Assembly: GCA_030620095.1 (NCBI GenBank)
Contig: JAUTXW010005212.1
Location: forward strand, 770,001-834,000
Direction of reading: 5' to 3'
Length of the DNA stretch: 64,000 nucleotides
Origin: Kuschelorhynchus macadamiae
Lineage: Eukaryota > Arthropoda > Insecta > Coleoptera > Curculionidae
A program made the translations under genes and the position numbers. The first letter of the stretch is position 1. Each line of letters opens with the position of its first letter. This document shows positions 1 to 12,940 of the stretch, piece by piece. The notes under the pieces were generated by a model. It worked only from the letters and a program-made list of their open reading frames with translations, was not told where the DNA came from and did not search any database.

Positions 1-35
1 ATTACTATTTAATGGTCATGTACTAGTGATTTATC

Positions 36-75
36 TTGATGTTTCGGTCGTGACTTCGGAACTTGTTCAAACATG
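36..75 (-). ncRNA. Degenerate hammerhead-like motif
   Basis: Read on the minus strand: a core-like TTGAACA, then an imperfect hairpin, then CGACC-GAAAC-ATC. The order and the CGACCGAAAC end resemble the better preserved hammerhead-like ends of the Penelope-like copies at 28770 and 31246. The core is mutated, so this is called a relic. A chance match is possible. Confidence 0.3.
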
Positions 76-167
76 GTTAGTCAGAAATGTAGGACATAAC
101 TCCTCAACTAAATCACATAGTCCTGTGTTGTTGTCTTGACAAGTAGTCTAGACCTAGGTGGTGTCCA

Positions 168-212
168 GGGTCTGATGATGGAGCCAGAAGGTGGCCATAG
201 GAACGTCTCAGC
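168..212 (+). ncRNA. Degenerate hammerhead-like motif
   Basis: An exact CTGATGA core at 172-178 is followed by an imperfect GCCA/TGGC hairpin and GGAACGTC at 200-207, where a hammerhead would have GAAACGTC. One core base is changed. Probably the remnant of a Penelope-type terminal repeat. It points the opposite way from the motif at 36-75. Confidence 0.35.
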
Positions 213-2385
213 AAACTAGATAGACCCCTGTGTTTGATCTCGTTAAATTTTGAATAAAATGTAATACTAAATAGATAGATACGCTCAAGTGAAGATATTA
301 AGAAAATAATTATAAACAAATTGAAATGCAAAAAAAAATAAAATAAACAAAAAAAATATTTTTTTAAACTAGATTTAATTATCAACTTCGCACTAAAAAA
401 TAATATTTAGCGTATGAAATTAAAACGTAAAGATACAGAGGAGCTCCACCCTCACTGATTAAAGGCCTAAGCAATATATACTTAATAAACTTAAATAAAC
501 GCAGAACTTTTATAAATTTGAATATTTTATTTATAGCTTGAGGTATGAGAGGTCATCATACTTGAAATACAGCCTCAAGCCTTATTTTAAGTGTTCTATT
601 TACAAATTTTTAAAAGTTCTGAGTTTATCTAAGTTTTATTAAGTATGTACTGCTTATATTCATATTCATTGTCAAAACATTTATCCTAACTATTTCTGTT
701 TTCAATTTGACTGTCATTGGTTTCTGCGTTCTCCAAATATGAACTTTTTTACGTTTTTATGCCCCTTAAAAATATCGAAAATCTAAATTCCCACGAGACA
801 CTATCCTAGACTATTTTTGTTGCAAATTTGAAATGAATTGGTTTGACCTTTCTCCAGTTATTGTTCCCGCAAATTTTGATACATATGCAAACATACACAT
901 ATACGTAGACATCATAATTGTTTTTCTAAAAATATGTTTCTTGTATTCTGTAGGACTCTAAAACGTTGAAAAAACTAACTTAAAAGTTTTGTTATTACAA
1001 TTTTTTCCCTATATGGTCTATATAGAGCAATACAATATACGATATAGTCTGTTACATGGGGAAGTAAAAATAAGTATATTTTTGTATTTAAATATTTGAC
1101 TTCCTTTTTTTTTATAAGAGAAAGAGATGATATTATAAGATAAATTCCGGGTAATTTGGAAGGGTATCGAAAAACATGTTATATTTATAATACGCCGACC
1201 AGAACTTGCATCTCTTGGTATTTTTCCCAGGATATTCACCGTTTTTGTTATTTTATGGTTCATATGTGGTAAAAAAGTATACAATTTGCATGTTTTGATG
1301 TTATACGGATATCAGATATAATCCATTGATATTAAACATATGTGATTTCCTATTTTGGGGGTAGATGGATAAACTAAAGGTGGAAGATAATTATATTCAT
1401 TTCAAATTTGGTCTAGATTCCATTATGGAATTATATTTCATATTTATCGAGGTAATGTATCCAATTATGAAGAAAATAATGAATTTAACGGAATTATATT
1501 ACCTTTATTCGTCGGTAATTATATTACGTACATTGCGTTATAGAACATAAATATTCGTAGATCCGAGCGTAGATCGAATATCGAATACTCTGCGTTCTAA
1601 TGGACTATTTGCCTATTATTTGGTTGTTAAGTTGTAGTGCTGGAGCCCACGAACAAAATGTGTTTTCATAGCGGCACGTGTATGTAAACTAATCATTGCG
1701 GTTTGCAATACTAGTAACTTCAATTTCAGACTCGCAGGCATAATTTTTTTCGGATAATTTTTTCGGCTAAAAACAAAATTTATTCACTTAGTAACTAGAC
1801 TCCTCGTTTAATATTACCAATTTAGCTATATGTAACTCATATTTCTTAAATCTAGCTAGAATATAACACGCGCAGCGGAGAGTCCACATACACTCAGTGG
1901 CGGCGATAAGGATCGGACCCTCCACCGCCAAATTTGGACAGAATATTTATACATGTGGTAATACAATCTAGAAATAGCAGAATTTTGCCTAAGATGCTAA
2001 ATATATAGAATATTCTCTTTGAGGTAACTGAAGAAAAATTGAGCATGTGTCACATTTTATTTCATAAATGGTATATCATTTCTTATATTATATAATATAT
2101 TTATATTATAAAATATTTTCTTAGAAAAGTTATTTAAAAAAAATCTCTCTGCTGCTAGTGAAGCTATCGGTGGATTGAGCGACGAATAGAAAGTTTAGGA
2201 GAGTACTGTTAAATTGCCAAAACGGCTATGTTTTTGTTCTAAAAATATGTCGACCAACTGTTCCAAATCAAATTTACGAGTTCATTCATGTTCAATACTT
2301 ATGACACCCAAAGCACCAAGTTTCACCTCGCACATTGTACTGCGTAAATGTTTTTTTTTAACTTCTGCTTATAAAATGTTCATGA
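213..2385. other. AT-rich stretch, no gene recognised
   Basis: Only short, low-complexity reading frames are present. I see no recognisable domain, RNA gene or splice-framed coding island. Confidence 0.5.

Positions 2386-2443
<58 letters not shown>
2386..2443. repeat. (TA)n microsatellite
   Basis: Nearly pure alternating AT. It creates a spurious IYIYIY run in the overlapping plus-strand reading frame at 2214-2603, which is therefore not called as a gene. Confidence 0.95.
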
Positions 2444-2448
<5 letters not shown>

Positions 2449-3204
2449 TGCACCTTTTTCGCAGTCCCAGACGGATTTTGAAAAGTGAACATATATTTTA
2501 TTTAATTTTAGAAGTTAACACAATTTATATATTATATAATTATCTATTACTAGAAAACTGTTCATTTATATATATGAACTTTGTTGTCTTTCACTGTGTT
2601 TGATAAAATGAAGGATCTATTACCATGAAAGAGTCTGGTAAACATAATTTTTCTATTTTTTGAAACTATGATTTCAATTTTGGATAACTACGAATATCTT
2701 CCTCATTGCAAATTCCAAATTGTGATCTTTCTTGTTTTATTTCTTATCGTTTGCAATGAATATATTGATTATCTTATTGGTTAATTGCTTACGTATTTCT
2801 TTCTTCAACTGCATCAATCTTTATTGCACTGCCTGTAGTTTTCAATCACGGCTGACGTCAGATAATTTATAAGAATACCAGTCTCTCAATCTGAATCCGA
2901 CAAATTACGCTAAAACAGCAGAAATAACTAAAGTCTATTTTATATTCTTCTTTGAGTCCAATATATGTCCATAAAAAACAACATTAATGACTTTTAAATA
3001 TCTTTCAGTTTCTATTTCCGAATTTTCGCTTCAGATTTTTGCGTAAAATCGAGTCCATAATCTCTTTATTGCACGATTTAACATACTTACCATAAAGAAG
3101 TTTCAGTAAATATTTATACCGTAATCTAGAATCAAAACGTCAAAAATGTTCTATAAAAACTTTGTCGTTTTTTAAGTTGTATCAATAGGAAGAGATTGCT
3201 TTCT
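2444..3204. other. AT-rich stretch, no gene recognised
   Basis: No coding, RNA or repeat structure that I can name. It may be eroded internal sequence of the hAT element whose C-terminal fragment lies downstream, but nothing shows this directly. Confidence 0.4.
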
Positions 3205-3327
3205 TTATATTTCTTCGATTACTGCAAATGAAAAATCATATTTTGATTTTTCTGCACGCGCTTTTTCACAAAATTCCTTCCAGTTTTTTTCATTGGCTTT
3301 GTTCTTTTGTTTCTCTTTTGCAGTCAT
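3205..3327 (-). CDS. Possible small coding remnant, lysine/glutamate-rich
   Basis: A 40-codon minus-strand frame from ATG (3327-3325) to TAA. It is charged and coding-like (it includes NWKEFCEKARAEKSKYDF), unlike the F/I/Y-rich chance frames nearby. No family is recognised. It lies just upstream of, and opposite to, the hAT fragment. It could be a transposon exon or a chance frame. Confidence 0.22.
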   Translation of the reverse strand: MTAKEKQKNKANEKNWKEFCEKARAEKSKYDFSFAVIEEI

Positions 3328-3562
3328 AAAGAAGTCTTTTCGATACGCAAAGTAGTGCGGTAAACGCCTTCTTTTCGACACTAGTTTTTTTTTCTCTACA
3401 ATGTTGGTAATTCTGAGTCATGGCCACTTTGAATTTCAATATTTCCTATAGCCTTTGTCAGAGGCCGCTTAAGGCCCCGACCTTAAATAGGGCCTGGTTT
3501 GGACGCGCAGTGCCCATCATTTAATTTTTGAATATTTAGACTTTTTTACTATGTCTATTTTC

Positions 3563-3728
3563 AATGCTAGTGGTGAACGTCCATTTTCTGCCCTAAAGAG
3601 AGATATAGAGAGATAGAAAGGTGCTTAGAGCCACTATTAGTCAGGAAAGGCTCGCTGCTCTTTCTATGCTTATAGAAGGTTCTAGTACCCAAGAATTGGG
3701 CTGTAATAGAATTATTAACCAATTTTAA
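3563..3728 (+). pseudogene. hAT transposase C-terminal (dimerisation) remnant
   Basis: In hAT transposases the C-terminal dimerisation region carries an ER-x-FS-x-LKR motif followed by a QERL-x-x-L-x-ML segment. Here SGERPFSALKR is read first, then stop codons, and in a shifted frame ISQERLAALSMLIIEG ending with INQF and TAA. Order and spacing fit the end of a hAT / zinc-finger MYM-type transposase. The frame is broken by stops and at least one indel, so it is dead. No BED finger or catalytic segment was found upstream, and terminal repeats were not located. Confidence 0.6.
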
Positions 3729-6118
3729 AAAGAGAAATCTGAAAAAATATATATTTTATTATTGTTTGGACCTTAACAAATGCATTTCTTTATTATTATT
3801 ATTATTAATTATAAAATAAATATTTTTTTTATTTTTTTTTAATTATCATACGTAGATTTTTATTGCCATAAACGTTCACTCCTTAAACCACAATACTTAT
3901 ACAGTAATCCACATATGATGTGACAAGAGGAGAAAATAACTAAAATAGATTATTTTCTCGAAAAGGTCTCCCACAACATTGTAAAAAAACGATTCACATC
4001 ACACATTTTTTATTTAGTCATACGAAATGCATGAATAATACAAAAATATGATATATTATTATATTGTCAATAGTAAATAAGCCTAAGTTTTCATTCATTT
4101 TAAGGCAAAATAATATAATCAAAATATTTCAAATAAAACAAATCTCGTAGTTTTACACTTTTATCTTTATTGCTGTAATTAATTAATTTTTATTTTTTGA
4201 TTTGTTTATTTATTGCACAGTAATTCCAAAAGAAACAAAGTAAGTACCTATATTTCTGAATAATCAACTGATACCTGGTTTGGATTTAACCTATATTTTG
4301 TATTTGAAGTATCATTTTCATTTATCATATTTCCTAAAATGAATAAAGGCTAGTTTATTTAGGACCATATTTTACATTTTTGTGTTTTCTATCTACGGGG
4401 TTGCCGTATTAAGCAAAATTAAAATTTGCAACGTTGTTCGATATCATTTAGAACTTTAAATTTAAACTATACTACTGCATCACCACTGGCAATATAGTAT
4501 CAACCTTATGCGAAGTATGCGAAGTGTGCTAAGGGAAAGTTAAGGAACCAACAATATTTTTTGAATGGAGTACCCTGAATTTGTTAAATTGAGCTCACAT
4601 AGCTAGATTAATTAAAAATAACATTCTTTTAATTGTTTTCTTTTTAATATAGAGCTATACGATATTCGCTTCATATAGTACTATATTATAAAAATATCCT
4701 AGAAGTGTTTTTCGTATTTTGCGCAGTTTTGTTTAATATATATAACTGCATTCAATTTTCTCTAAAATATGAATACATTTCACTTGATTTTATCGGTATA
4801 GTTGATTAAAAAAAGACGAGAGCATGCTTCAGTTTAATGAGAAATTATTAAAACTGGTGATTAAACAGATAGGACACGAAACTGTGGCATGTTTGAGCCT
4901 CTTCCCTCACCTTTAAGAGCATGGTGAAAACTGTCAAAAAAAAAAGTTTTATACTTTTGGAAAGTGCGTTGATTTAAGTGTATTTAAAGATTTTAGTACA
5001 GACCTTTTAAATGTTTTAGAAAAAAATTCAATAGTGAAAGAATACGAGTAAGTGGGACACTCTCGCTAACTTTAAAAATATTTTTTTTACCCGACTACGC
5101 ATGCAACAGAGGAGGATGTGTTTTAACAGTATTGTGTATATGTTTGTTTGTTACACCTTACAGGCTTCACGCATGAGTGGATGTTCATGAATGAGGCATT
5201 AAATTATTAGTCGTATCCTGCGAGTTTTCTTAGCCAGGTTTGCTAAAAAAAATGCAAAAACAGTAAGTCTTTTTGTTGAACACAAAAAAAATTATATTTT
5301 TTTAATATATATTTTTTTACTAAATAGGTATGCTCGCTACTACCATAAATACTTCCTGAAAAATGCATCCATACTGTACATACATACATAAAAAATATAC
5401 AGGGTCCAGCTGAGAATCTTCTTATTTCAAGTTGGTAAAAAAAAGATGTAAACTCATGCATTGTTTGATTTTTTTTCCAAATTGCCTCAAAAAGTTAAGA
5501 TGGCAGTGTCAAAATTGGATTGGCAAATAAAGTTAAAATTCCAACTTTAGTTACAAAATGACGATTTGTTTAAGAAATAAAGAATCCCTAACAGCTTCTA
5601 GTAACTTCTATAGACTCTCATGAAGAAACTATCCTCCTTTTATTTTCTTTGTTTTTTTAACAGTAGCATTCAGAATTGTGTCGTGGATTTTTCCATATCC
5701 TAGGAAGAATTTATTAAACGTTTTAACAAAAGTCAGGACAGCTCTCAAATTGATATTTTTATTTTGTGTGATAATTGACGCGAACCACGTAATTATTCAA
5801 CTGGGACCTTTATTTGATCAACATTTGGTATGCTTACAAAATGTATATATAATAATTGGGAAAATATTTATTTTGAAATTAAAATAATGAGCTGTTTGTG
5901 CACGCTATGTAAATGCGCAAATGACCTGTATGTTTTTGTGTATAAACTAATCGAACGAACTTTCCAATTTAAATATAATATGCCGGTCAAGCATCATTAA
6001 ACTTTTTTTATAAATGCGAAAAAAAAAGTCAAAATTCCTGATAAATTTCTAAATTTTGCTGGCGATTTAACACCTAAATATTTTTCTCTTTTTTTAAATT
6101 TTATTAATTGAAGTATAT
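3729..6118. other. AT-rich stretch with short ATT runs
   Basis: Contains a short (ATT)n run near 3790-3812 and a transposon-end-like ACAGGG motif near 5399. I see no gene. Confidence 0.4.
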
Positions 6119-6812
6119 TTTTTACTTCCGTCGTAAAAGGAAAGGATTGTAATCGTAACAAAATCACGCTCCCAGGTTTATTCAGATCTTTACGTTTCAG
6201 GGTCCCTAGATGTAGAAAAACATGTTTTCTCAATTCCGTCGGTGTGTCTGTCGGCTTGTCTGTTTGTGCGGCATAGCTCAAAAACTCCTTACCCGATTAA
6301 CTTCAAATTTTAGTCAAAAATTAAGGGTCATGTGGGGATGACCTGGTAACATTTAGGTGAAAATCTAATATGGCAAAACAAAATGGGGACCTAGTGAAAT
6401 GTTAAAAAAATTATTACTAAAAACATAGTTATCCAATTTATCTTAAATGCAATGCACAAAAATCAAGTACTATGTAGGAATCAACTGGTAAAATTTTGGT
6501 ATGAATTCAAGATGACGGAACAGAATGGCGGCTTATATTTAAAAATTCAGCCTAACAAAACTATTTAACGGACTGATTTCAAATTGTGTGACGTGCTCTA
6601 ATTAACCGTGGTATAGGCCTGAACTAGTGAAATTTTCGTTCTAATTCACGATAGCGGAACAAAATGGTGTCGAAATAGAATATTTGCAATAGTGAAAAAA
6701 TTACCCTCTCACGATTCACATATCTTTACGTTTTAGCGTCCCTAGGTAACAAAAAAATGTTTTATCCATTCCGTCGGTCCGTCTGTAGGTTTGTCTGTTT
6801 GTCAGTGCGTGG
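6119..6812 (-). repeat. Dispersed non-coding repeat, family A (minus copy)
   Basis: Minus-strand copy of a family also seen near 34.6, 45.5-46.7, 52.7-53.5 and 61.4-62.1 kb. Diagnostic pieces are the hairpin-like end with TACTTCC near 6123, the segment containing ATTCCGTCGG near 6232, and recurring modules around AAAATGG. A second terminal module begins near 6720, so two units may be joined. No open reading frame of significance. The class is unknown: no terminal inverted repeats or poly(A) tail are evident. Confidence 0.65.
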
Positions 6813-6911
6813 CATAGTACAATATGTCCAATATATGCGCAATATATGCCAATATGTCCAGAATATATGCTGTGTAGCTTTATGCAACCGTTGAAGCATG
6901 TAGTACAATAA

Positions 6912-8316
6912 ACTTAGATTAGAGTATAAGACAATTTTGGTTAGACCATACTTACATTTTCGGTTATAGTTATTTTTTTTTCTTACATATAAGTTATTAT
7001 AAATAACACTATTAATCTTGGAGGAGTGGCCTAGTTTAAACTTCTTAACCTACATTCTATGTGTGCATATATATTTATTGTAAAATGTATGTTATTGTTT
7101 AATTAATTAATATCATTAATTATTTATTATTATTATTATTATCAATTTTATATTTATAGTTTGCTAATTTAATTCTACATTAATTCTCCGTCTCAGCAAT
7201 ATATCAGAAGTAATTATTTCTATTAAAATTACTGCGATAACTGTCATGTTAATTTAATACTACCTATTCTCTATCAAAAAAGAGAAAACATTTAACAAAA
7301 GAGTGGGCTATGAAAAAGTTAACTAAACGCGAGCAGATCGTCAAATTATAGACTATATTCGTTTTCGAAAATAATTAAATTAAATAACATTGTAATTTAA
7401 CTCTCCGAGTTAGCTTTTTAATTTTAATTTTTCAATAAAACGTACATATATGTCTAAAGCTGTTTGTTGGTGACGATACTTTAAAAATCATGTGCACTCC
7501 GGAACATGATCAAAAGTCAATTATTTAGGCTATTTTCACTTAAAAAATATAATTTTATGTGCTTGTATGTTTTACATTATAAACTTAAACTATATATCTT
7601 ATGTCGAATCCATGTTTTCAGAAAATAATTGAATATCCTATGAATAGTTATATAAACGTATCGATCGAGAGTGTTGCAGGATATTTCTTTTTAGGCTTCT
7701 CTATTATACATAAATCATTTTCACATTAAATAAATTTGGATGGCTAACAGTATTCCGAGCGTGAAAAGTCTTTTCTGTCATGTAACGAAATTACTATTAA
7801 ATTTGTAGTATACAGAATTTCAATTTGAAATGAACAGTGAACTGTAAAATATTATTATTGTGAAGAATATTTAAATATTACCCAAGATAATTTAATTATT
7901 TTAATTTAGGATATTATTTATTTATGTATTAAATGCATATTTTCTGTCATAACTTAACTATGATTGTCACTACCTAAACATTAACAGCTTTTCATGAAAT
8001 TGGTAATTATTGTATGAATTTGTATTTATTTTAATAACAATGATAATAATAAAGCAACTAAGCAAAAACTAGCAGCTAAAGCGAAACGTCTGCAGAGATA
8101 CAACAAATGCTCAAAGAAAAAACGACAGAACTGGCTTTTTAACACCAATCAAAGACAGTTCTATCGGATTATCAATAACACCAAAGATCAAACCAATACT
8201 GAGAAGATGCTGCCGAGCAAAGAGCATTTCACCGAGTATTGGTCGAACATCTGGTAAAAACCAAAGGGGCAAACCCGAAATGCTACATGGATACAATCTC
8301 AACGTGATCAGATTCA
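6912..8316. repeat. Tandem segmental duplication, copy 1
   Basis: About 1.4 kb that is repeated almost identically at 8323-9750. Both copies start at ACTTAGATTAGAG and end at CAGATTCA. They differ by scattered substitutions and small indels, such as extra GGGTGTAGGTGG in copy 2. The unit consists of about 1.1 kb of AT-rich DNA plus the first 270 bp of an R4-type retrotransposon. Confidence 0.9.
8051..8316 (+). pseudogene. R4/Dong-like retrotransposon, truncated pre-RT fragment
   Basis: Encodes the basic region that precedes reverse transcriptase in R4/R2-type LINEs. Readable landmarks are KAKRLQRYNKCSKKKRQNW, NQRQFYR and SKEHFTEYWSNIW, followed by a TAA stop at 8255. The same stop is present in copy 2, so the mutation came before the duplication. 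The fragment ends at the duplication boundary. Its 5' edge follows a short TAA run. Confidence 0.75.
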
Positions 8317-8322
8317 TCATTC

Positions 8323-9750
8323 ACTTAGATTAGAGTATAAGACAATTTTGGTTAGACCATACTTACATTTTCGGTTATAGTTATTTTTTTTTCTTACATA
8401 TAAGTTATTATAAATAACACTACTGGGTGTAGGTGGTTAATCTTGGAGGAGTGGCCGTAGTTTAAACTTCTTAACCTACATTCTATGTGTGCATATATAT
8501 TTATTGTAAAATGTATGTTATTGTTTAATAAACACGATAATTAATATCATTAATTATTACTATTATTATTATTATTATCAATTTTATATTTATAGTTTGC
8601 TAATTTAATTCTACATTAATTCTCCGTCTCAGCAATATATCAGAAGTCATTATTTCTATTAAAATTACTGCGATAACTGTCATGTTAATTTAATACTACC
8701 TATTCTCTATCAAAAAAGAGAACATTTAACAAAAGAGTGGGCTATGAAAAAGTTAACTAAACGCGAGCAGATCGTCAAATTATAGACTATATTCGTTTTC
8801 GAAAATAATTAAATTAAATAACATTGTAATTTAACTCTCCGAGTTAGCTTTTTAATTTTAATTTTTCAATAAAACGTACATATATGTCTAAAGCTGTTTG
8901 TTGGTGACGATACTTTAAAAATCATGTGCATTCCGGAACATGATCAGAAGTCAATTATTTAGGCTATTTTCACTTAAAAAATATAATTTTATGTGCTTGT
9001 ATGTTTTACATTATAAACTTAAACTATATATCTTATGTCGAATCCATGTTTTCAGAAAATAATTGAATATCCTATGAATAGTTATATAAACGTATCGATC
9101 GAGAGTGTTGCAGGATATTTCTTTTTAGGCTTCTCTATTACACATAAATCATTTTCACATTAAATAAATTTGGATGGCTAACAGTATTCCGAGCGTGAAA
9201 AGTCTTTTCTGTCATGTAACGAAATTACTATTAAATTTGTAGTATACAGAATTTCAATTTGAAATGAACAGTGAACTGTAAAATATTATTATTGTGAAGA
9301 ATATTTAAATATTACACAAGATAATTTAATTATTTTAATTTAGGATATTATTTATTTATGTATTAAATGCATATTTTCTGTCATAACCTAACTATGATTG
9401 TCACTACCTAAACATTAACAGCTTTTCATGAAATTGGTAATTATTGTATGAATTTGTATTTATTTTAATAACAATGATAATAATAAAGCAACTAAGCAAA
9501 AACTAGCAGCTAAAGCGAAACGTCTGCAGGGATACAACAAATGCTCAAAGAAAAAACGACAGAACTGGCTTTTTAACACCAATCAAAGACAGTTCTATCG
9601 GATTATCAATAACACCAAAGATCAAACCAATACTGAGAAGATGCTGCCGAGCAAAGAGCATTTCACCGAGTATTGGTCGAACATTTGGTAAAAACCAAAG
9701 GGGCAAAACCGAAATGCTACATGGATACAATCTCAAGGTGATCAGATTCA
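8323..9750. repeat. Tandem segmental duplication, copy 2
   Basis: Second copy of the unit at 6912-8316, separated from it by about 6 bp. This copy continues without a break into the rest of the retrotransposon, so it is the parental arrangement. Confidence 0.9.
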
Positions 9751-10421
9751 GACACCACAAATGGAATTTGACTCTATCACCAAGGAGGAAGTTAACAACT
9801 TTATTAAGGGAACGAGCGACTGGAAGTCGTCAGGAGTTGACCATATTCAAAATTCCTGGTATAAGAAATTTGAGTTCCTCCATGAATAAATAATGCCTCA
9901 TCCGGAGGCAACTCCCGCATTTCTAATGCTAGGCATTATAACTATGCTACCCAAAAGCAATAGGACAGAAGACCCGTCCCAATACAAGCCCATCACCTGT
10001 TTACCCACCATGTACAAGATCCTGATAGGATGCATTGCAAATCGTATCTGTCATCATATTGAACCTATTAGCCGAGGAACAGAAGGCATGCATTCGAGAC
10101 CATCAAGGATGCAAAGAACAACTTATCATCGACTCTGTAGTACTTAAGCAGGCACAGAAAAGACAACGCAACATACACACTGCTTTTATAGACTATAAAA
10201 AGGCATTTGATAGTGTACTCCTGGCTCATAGACGTACTAGGAATATACAAAATTCACCCTGTAATCATCAGTTTCCTGAAAAAAGCTATCAAGAACCAGT
10301 TGAGAACGAACTTGAGGATCTATAATGGCGATCAATCTCTTACCACCGGTGACATACACATTAATATGGGAATTTCCACCAAGGAGACTCGATAAGTCCT
10401 ATTGCAGAACATTGCTTCAAC
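9485..10421 (+). pseudogene. R4/Dong-like retrotransposon, 5' part with RT domain
   Basis: Reverse transcriptase of a site-specific LINE of the R4 clade (restriction-like endonuclease type). In order: the pre-RT basic region; ITKEEVNNFIKG; YKPITCLPTMYKIL (finger region); LLAEEQKACIRDHQGCKEQL, a signature of R2/R4 elements; FIDYKKAFDSV (motif A, catalytic Asp); then a QGDSISP motif (motif B) at 10380-10400. Several frameshifts and stops make it non-functional. The frame continues at 19248 after an 8.8 kb insertion. Its 5' truncation point at about 9485 follows TGATAATAATAA, which fits the TAA-repeat target reported for the Bombyx Dong element. Confidence 0.85.
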
Positions 10422-10518
10422 GGTTCGATGTATTTGGCCCCAAACTTCACTTGCCCGAACCTACATTACACATAACCGTCACTGGCGCTAACAGTCGAAA
10501 TCCCGACACATTGGAATG
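10422..10518 (+). repeat. Left terminal inverted repeat of the nested transposon
   Basis: The strongest block shares AACAGTCGAAATCCCGACA-type sequence with the reverse complement of 19143-19192. The outer part matches less well (GTATTTGGCCCC versus GTATTTTCCCCT). A short insertion in this arm separates the two matching blocks. Confidence 0.7.
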
Positions 10519-10826
10519 CATGGAATTCGTCGTTGGCCTTAAACGTCCAAATACATAAACATGCACGCCAATGATGTAAGAAACTTCTGTCACTGTTGCC
10601 AAAGTACATTATTGTTCTAAAGAAGTACATATTTCCGACAATATTAGTAATATTGTCAATTGTGTTTTTTTATTTATGTTTGATAACATGTTATTAATAT
10701 TCCTGAATAATAAGTTTTAAATCGTTCTCAAAGAATTACCTAGTTTATAAAAATAGCAAATAGCTACGTATTAATTCTACTGCTACCGTATCAGTGTTAA
10801 GATACAATAAAATAAGTTTTACTAAC

Positions 10827-11046
10827 ATGACGAAAAATGCCTGTAAATTGTTAGTTGGTTGTGAAACGTGCAGAAATAATATGCAAGCTTTTACTGTGTT
10901 CCCGATAAGTACTGAATTCTCAGTTTTTCGCCCATTTAAATGCAATTTCAAGAACGAGATTACTAGAAAGTTGGATTCAGCAATTTAAATGGGCTATCAA
11001 ATTAGGACATCAGAAAGTATATTGTAACATACATATTTCATATTGG
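10827..11046 (+). pseudogene. THAP-type zinc-finger exon, frameshifted
   Basis: THAP domains bind DNA through a C2CH zinc site, with conserved FP and W residues between the Cys and Cys/His pairs. Read from ATG 10827: CKLLVGC and CETC, then FTVFP, and after a frameshift near 10945-10950 LLESWIQQF and VYCNIH (C-x2-H). About 50 residues separate the pairs, as in THAP domains. Right after the CxxH segment the sequence is TTGGTAAG, a good splice donor, so this is probably the first coding exon of a P-type transposase. The frameshift would disable it unless it is a sequencing error. A host THAP gene is a less likely alternative given its place inside the inverted repeats. Confidence 0.5.
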
Positions 11047-12087
11047 TAAGCCATCTAGATTCTTTTTTTGTGTATACATCTATTTTCTTTAATGTTCCTC
11101 TTCGGATTTTCTTCAATATATCGGTTTTTTAATGTATAGTGCACACTAAATGTTAGTTAAAAGAAAAAACTCGACAAAAACATTTGTATTTGGTTGATAA
11201 CATGATTATGATATGTAGTTGTGTTTGCATTTTTAGGAAAACCAAGTAAATTCATGGATGTATTAACCACAGTGGGCTCCATCTTGGCAAATCGGGGTAT
11301 GTATCTCAGGCAACAATAAAAAAATGAAAATCAGCTTTGCATATAAAATTATGAGTAGACAGACAAAGCAGTGAGGAATGCTTCCCTAGTCCATCTGAGA
11401 ATAAATATAGAACTGCTGAGGTAATTCATATGTCAAAATAGTTATATATTTTAATAATAATGAGGCATTTTTTTTTTCAAAATATTTTCTATTTAAAGAT
11501 AACTTTTAGAAAAATTTGTTAAATAAGTAGCAAAATAAAGTGCTTTGAAGATTTATTTCACATGAAGAGATCCATATACTTATCATTTTTAAAAAGATAT
11601 CTATTACTCTCATACAGAGCCATGCTTACCCTAGTTTTGGCCTGGGACAAAATTTATTTGGGGTCTGTATTTTCAAAAAAGGCAACCTATTTTGTTAATG
11701 TTTACAAAATGTAACACTTGTGTCTTCAATGTTGGAAAACCCCTCGGAACCCCTAAGGTATTTTGATGTTCTCTATTTCTTCAATGATTTAAATGAACAG
11801 TTCATTCATAATAGGCTCTACATATAAGCAGGACGTAATCTGTATATAAAAGTTAAAATAATCATCTGGGGAACAGAATTCTCTTTCAATAAGAATTTTT
11901 TGGTTTACTTTTGTCTTTTGAATACATTTTATTTTTAATGGTAATATATATAATTTTATACATCCGACTAGAGAACCCTTATTAAATAAAGAAATTTGGT
12001 GAAGTGTCATAACCAAATCGTTCCTACCCCTGTGTTGATATTATTGGAGATATCTCTATTTCTAGAAATTAAGTTTCCATTGTTTAA
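11047..12087. other. Interior of nested transposon, nothing recognised
   Basis: A splice-acceptor-like TTTTTAG occurs at about 11236, but the following frame closes quickly. No transposase motif was readable. Confidence 0.4.
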
Positions 12088-12508
<421 letters not shown>

Positions 12509-12940
12509 ATATATATTTACTTGTTTTATATTTTGATAGGTTGCACTTTGATTTTGTAATTTGTTAAGTCTAAAAATGTTAATGACTATTTTCTGTTAAT
12601 ATATATTTATTTATTTGAAAAAAAAAACAAACATTGTTTTTTATAAAAACAGACAAAAATACACAAACAAAAAGGAAGTGTTATGATAACTAAAATCATT
12701 TAAATTTTCCTCTACACTCTACAAGGTTTTCTATGAGAGATGAATAAGAATTTATTTATGGCACAAATATAATTGAAATTTTAATGTAACTTAAATGCTT
12801 TTATTGTCTAAGAATTCTGTCTTATTGACAAATCTGATTTAGATATTGAATTAAATTTGCTTATATAATTAAAAATATTGAGCTGAATTAAGATGTTAAA
12901 TGAATGGAAAGAGCAATGGTATGTGATTGTCTTGTATGAC

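Noticed and set aside
2214..2603. A 129-codon open frame on the plus strand
   Set aside because: Its middle is a (TA)n tract and the flanks show no domain or coding-like composition.
7700..7800. Possible hAT-type ER-x-FS motif (CCGAGCGTGAAAAGTC) in the duplicated unit
   Set aside because: Only a few residues match, and no QERL-type segment follows in any frame.
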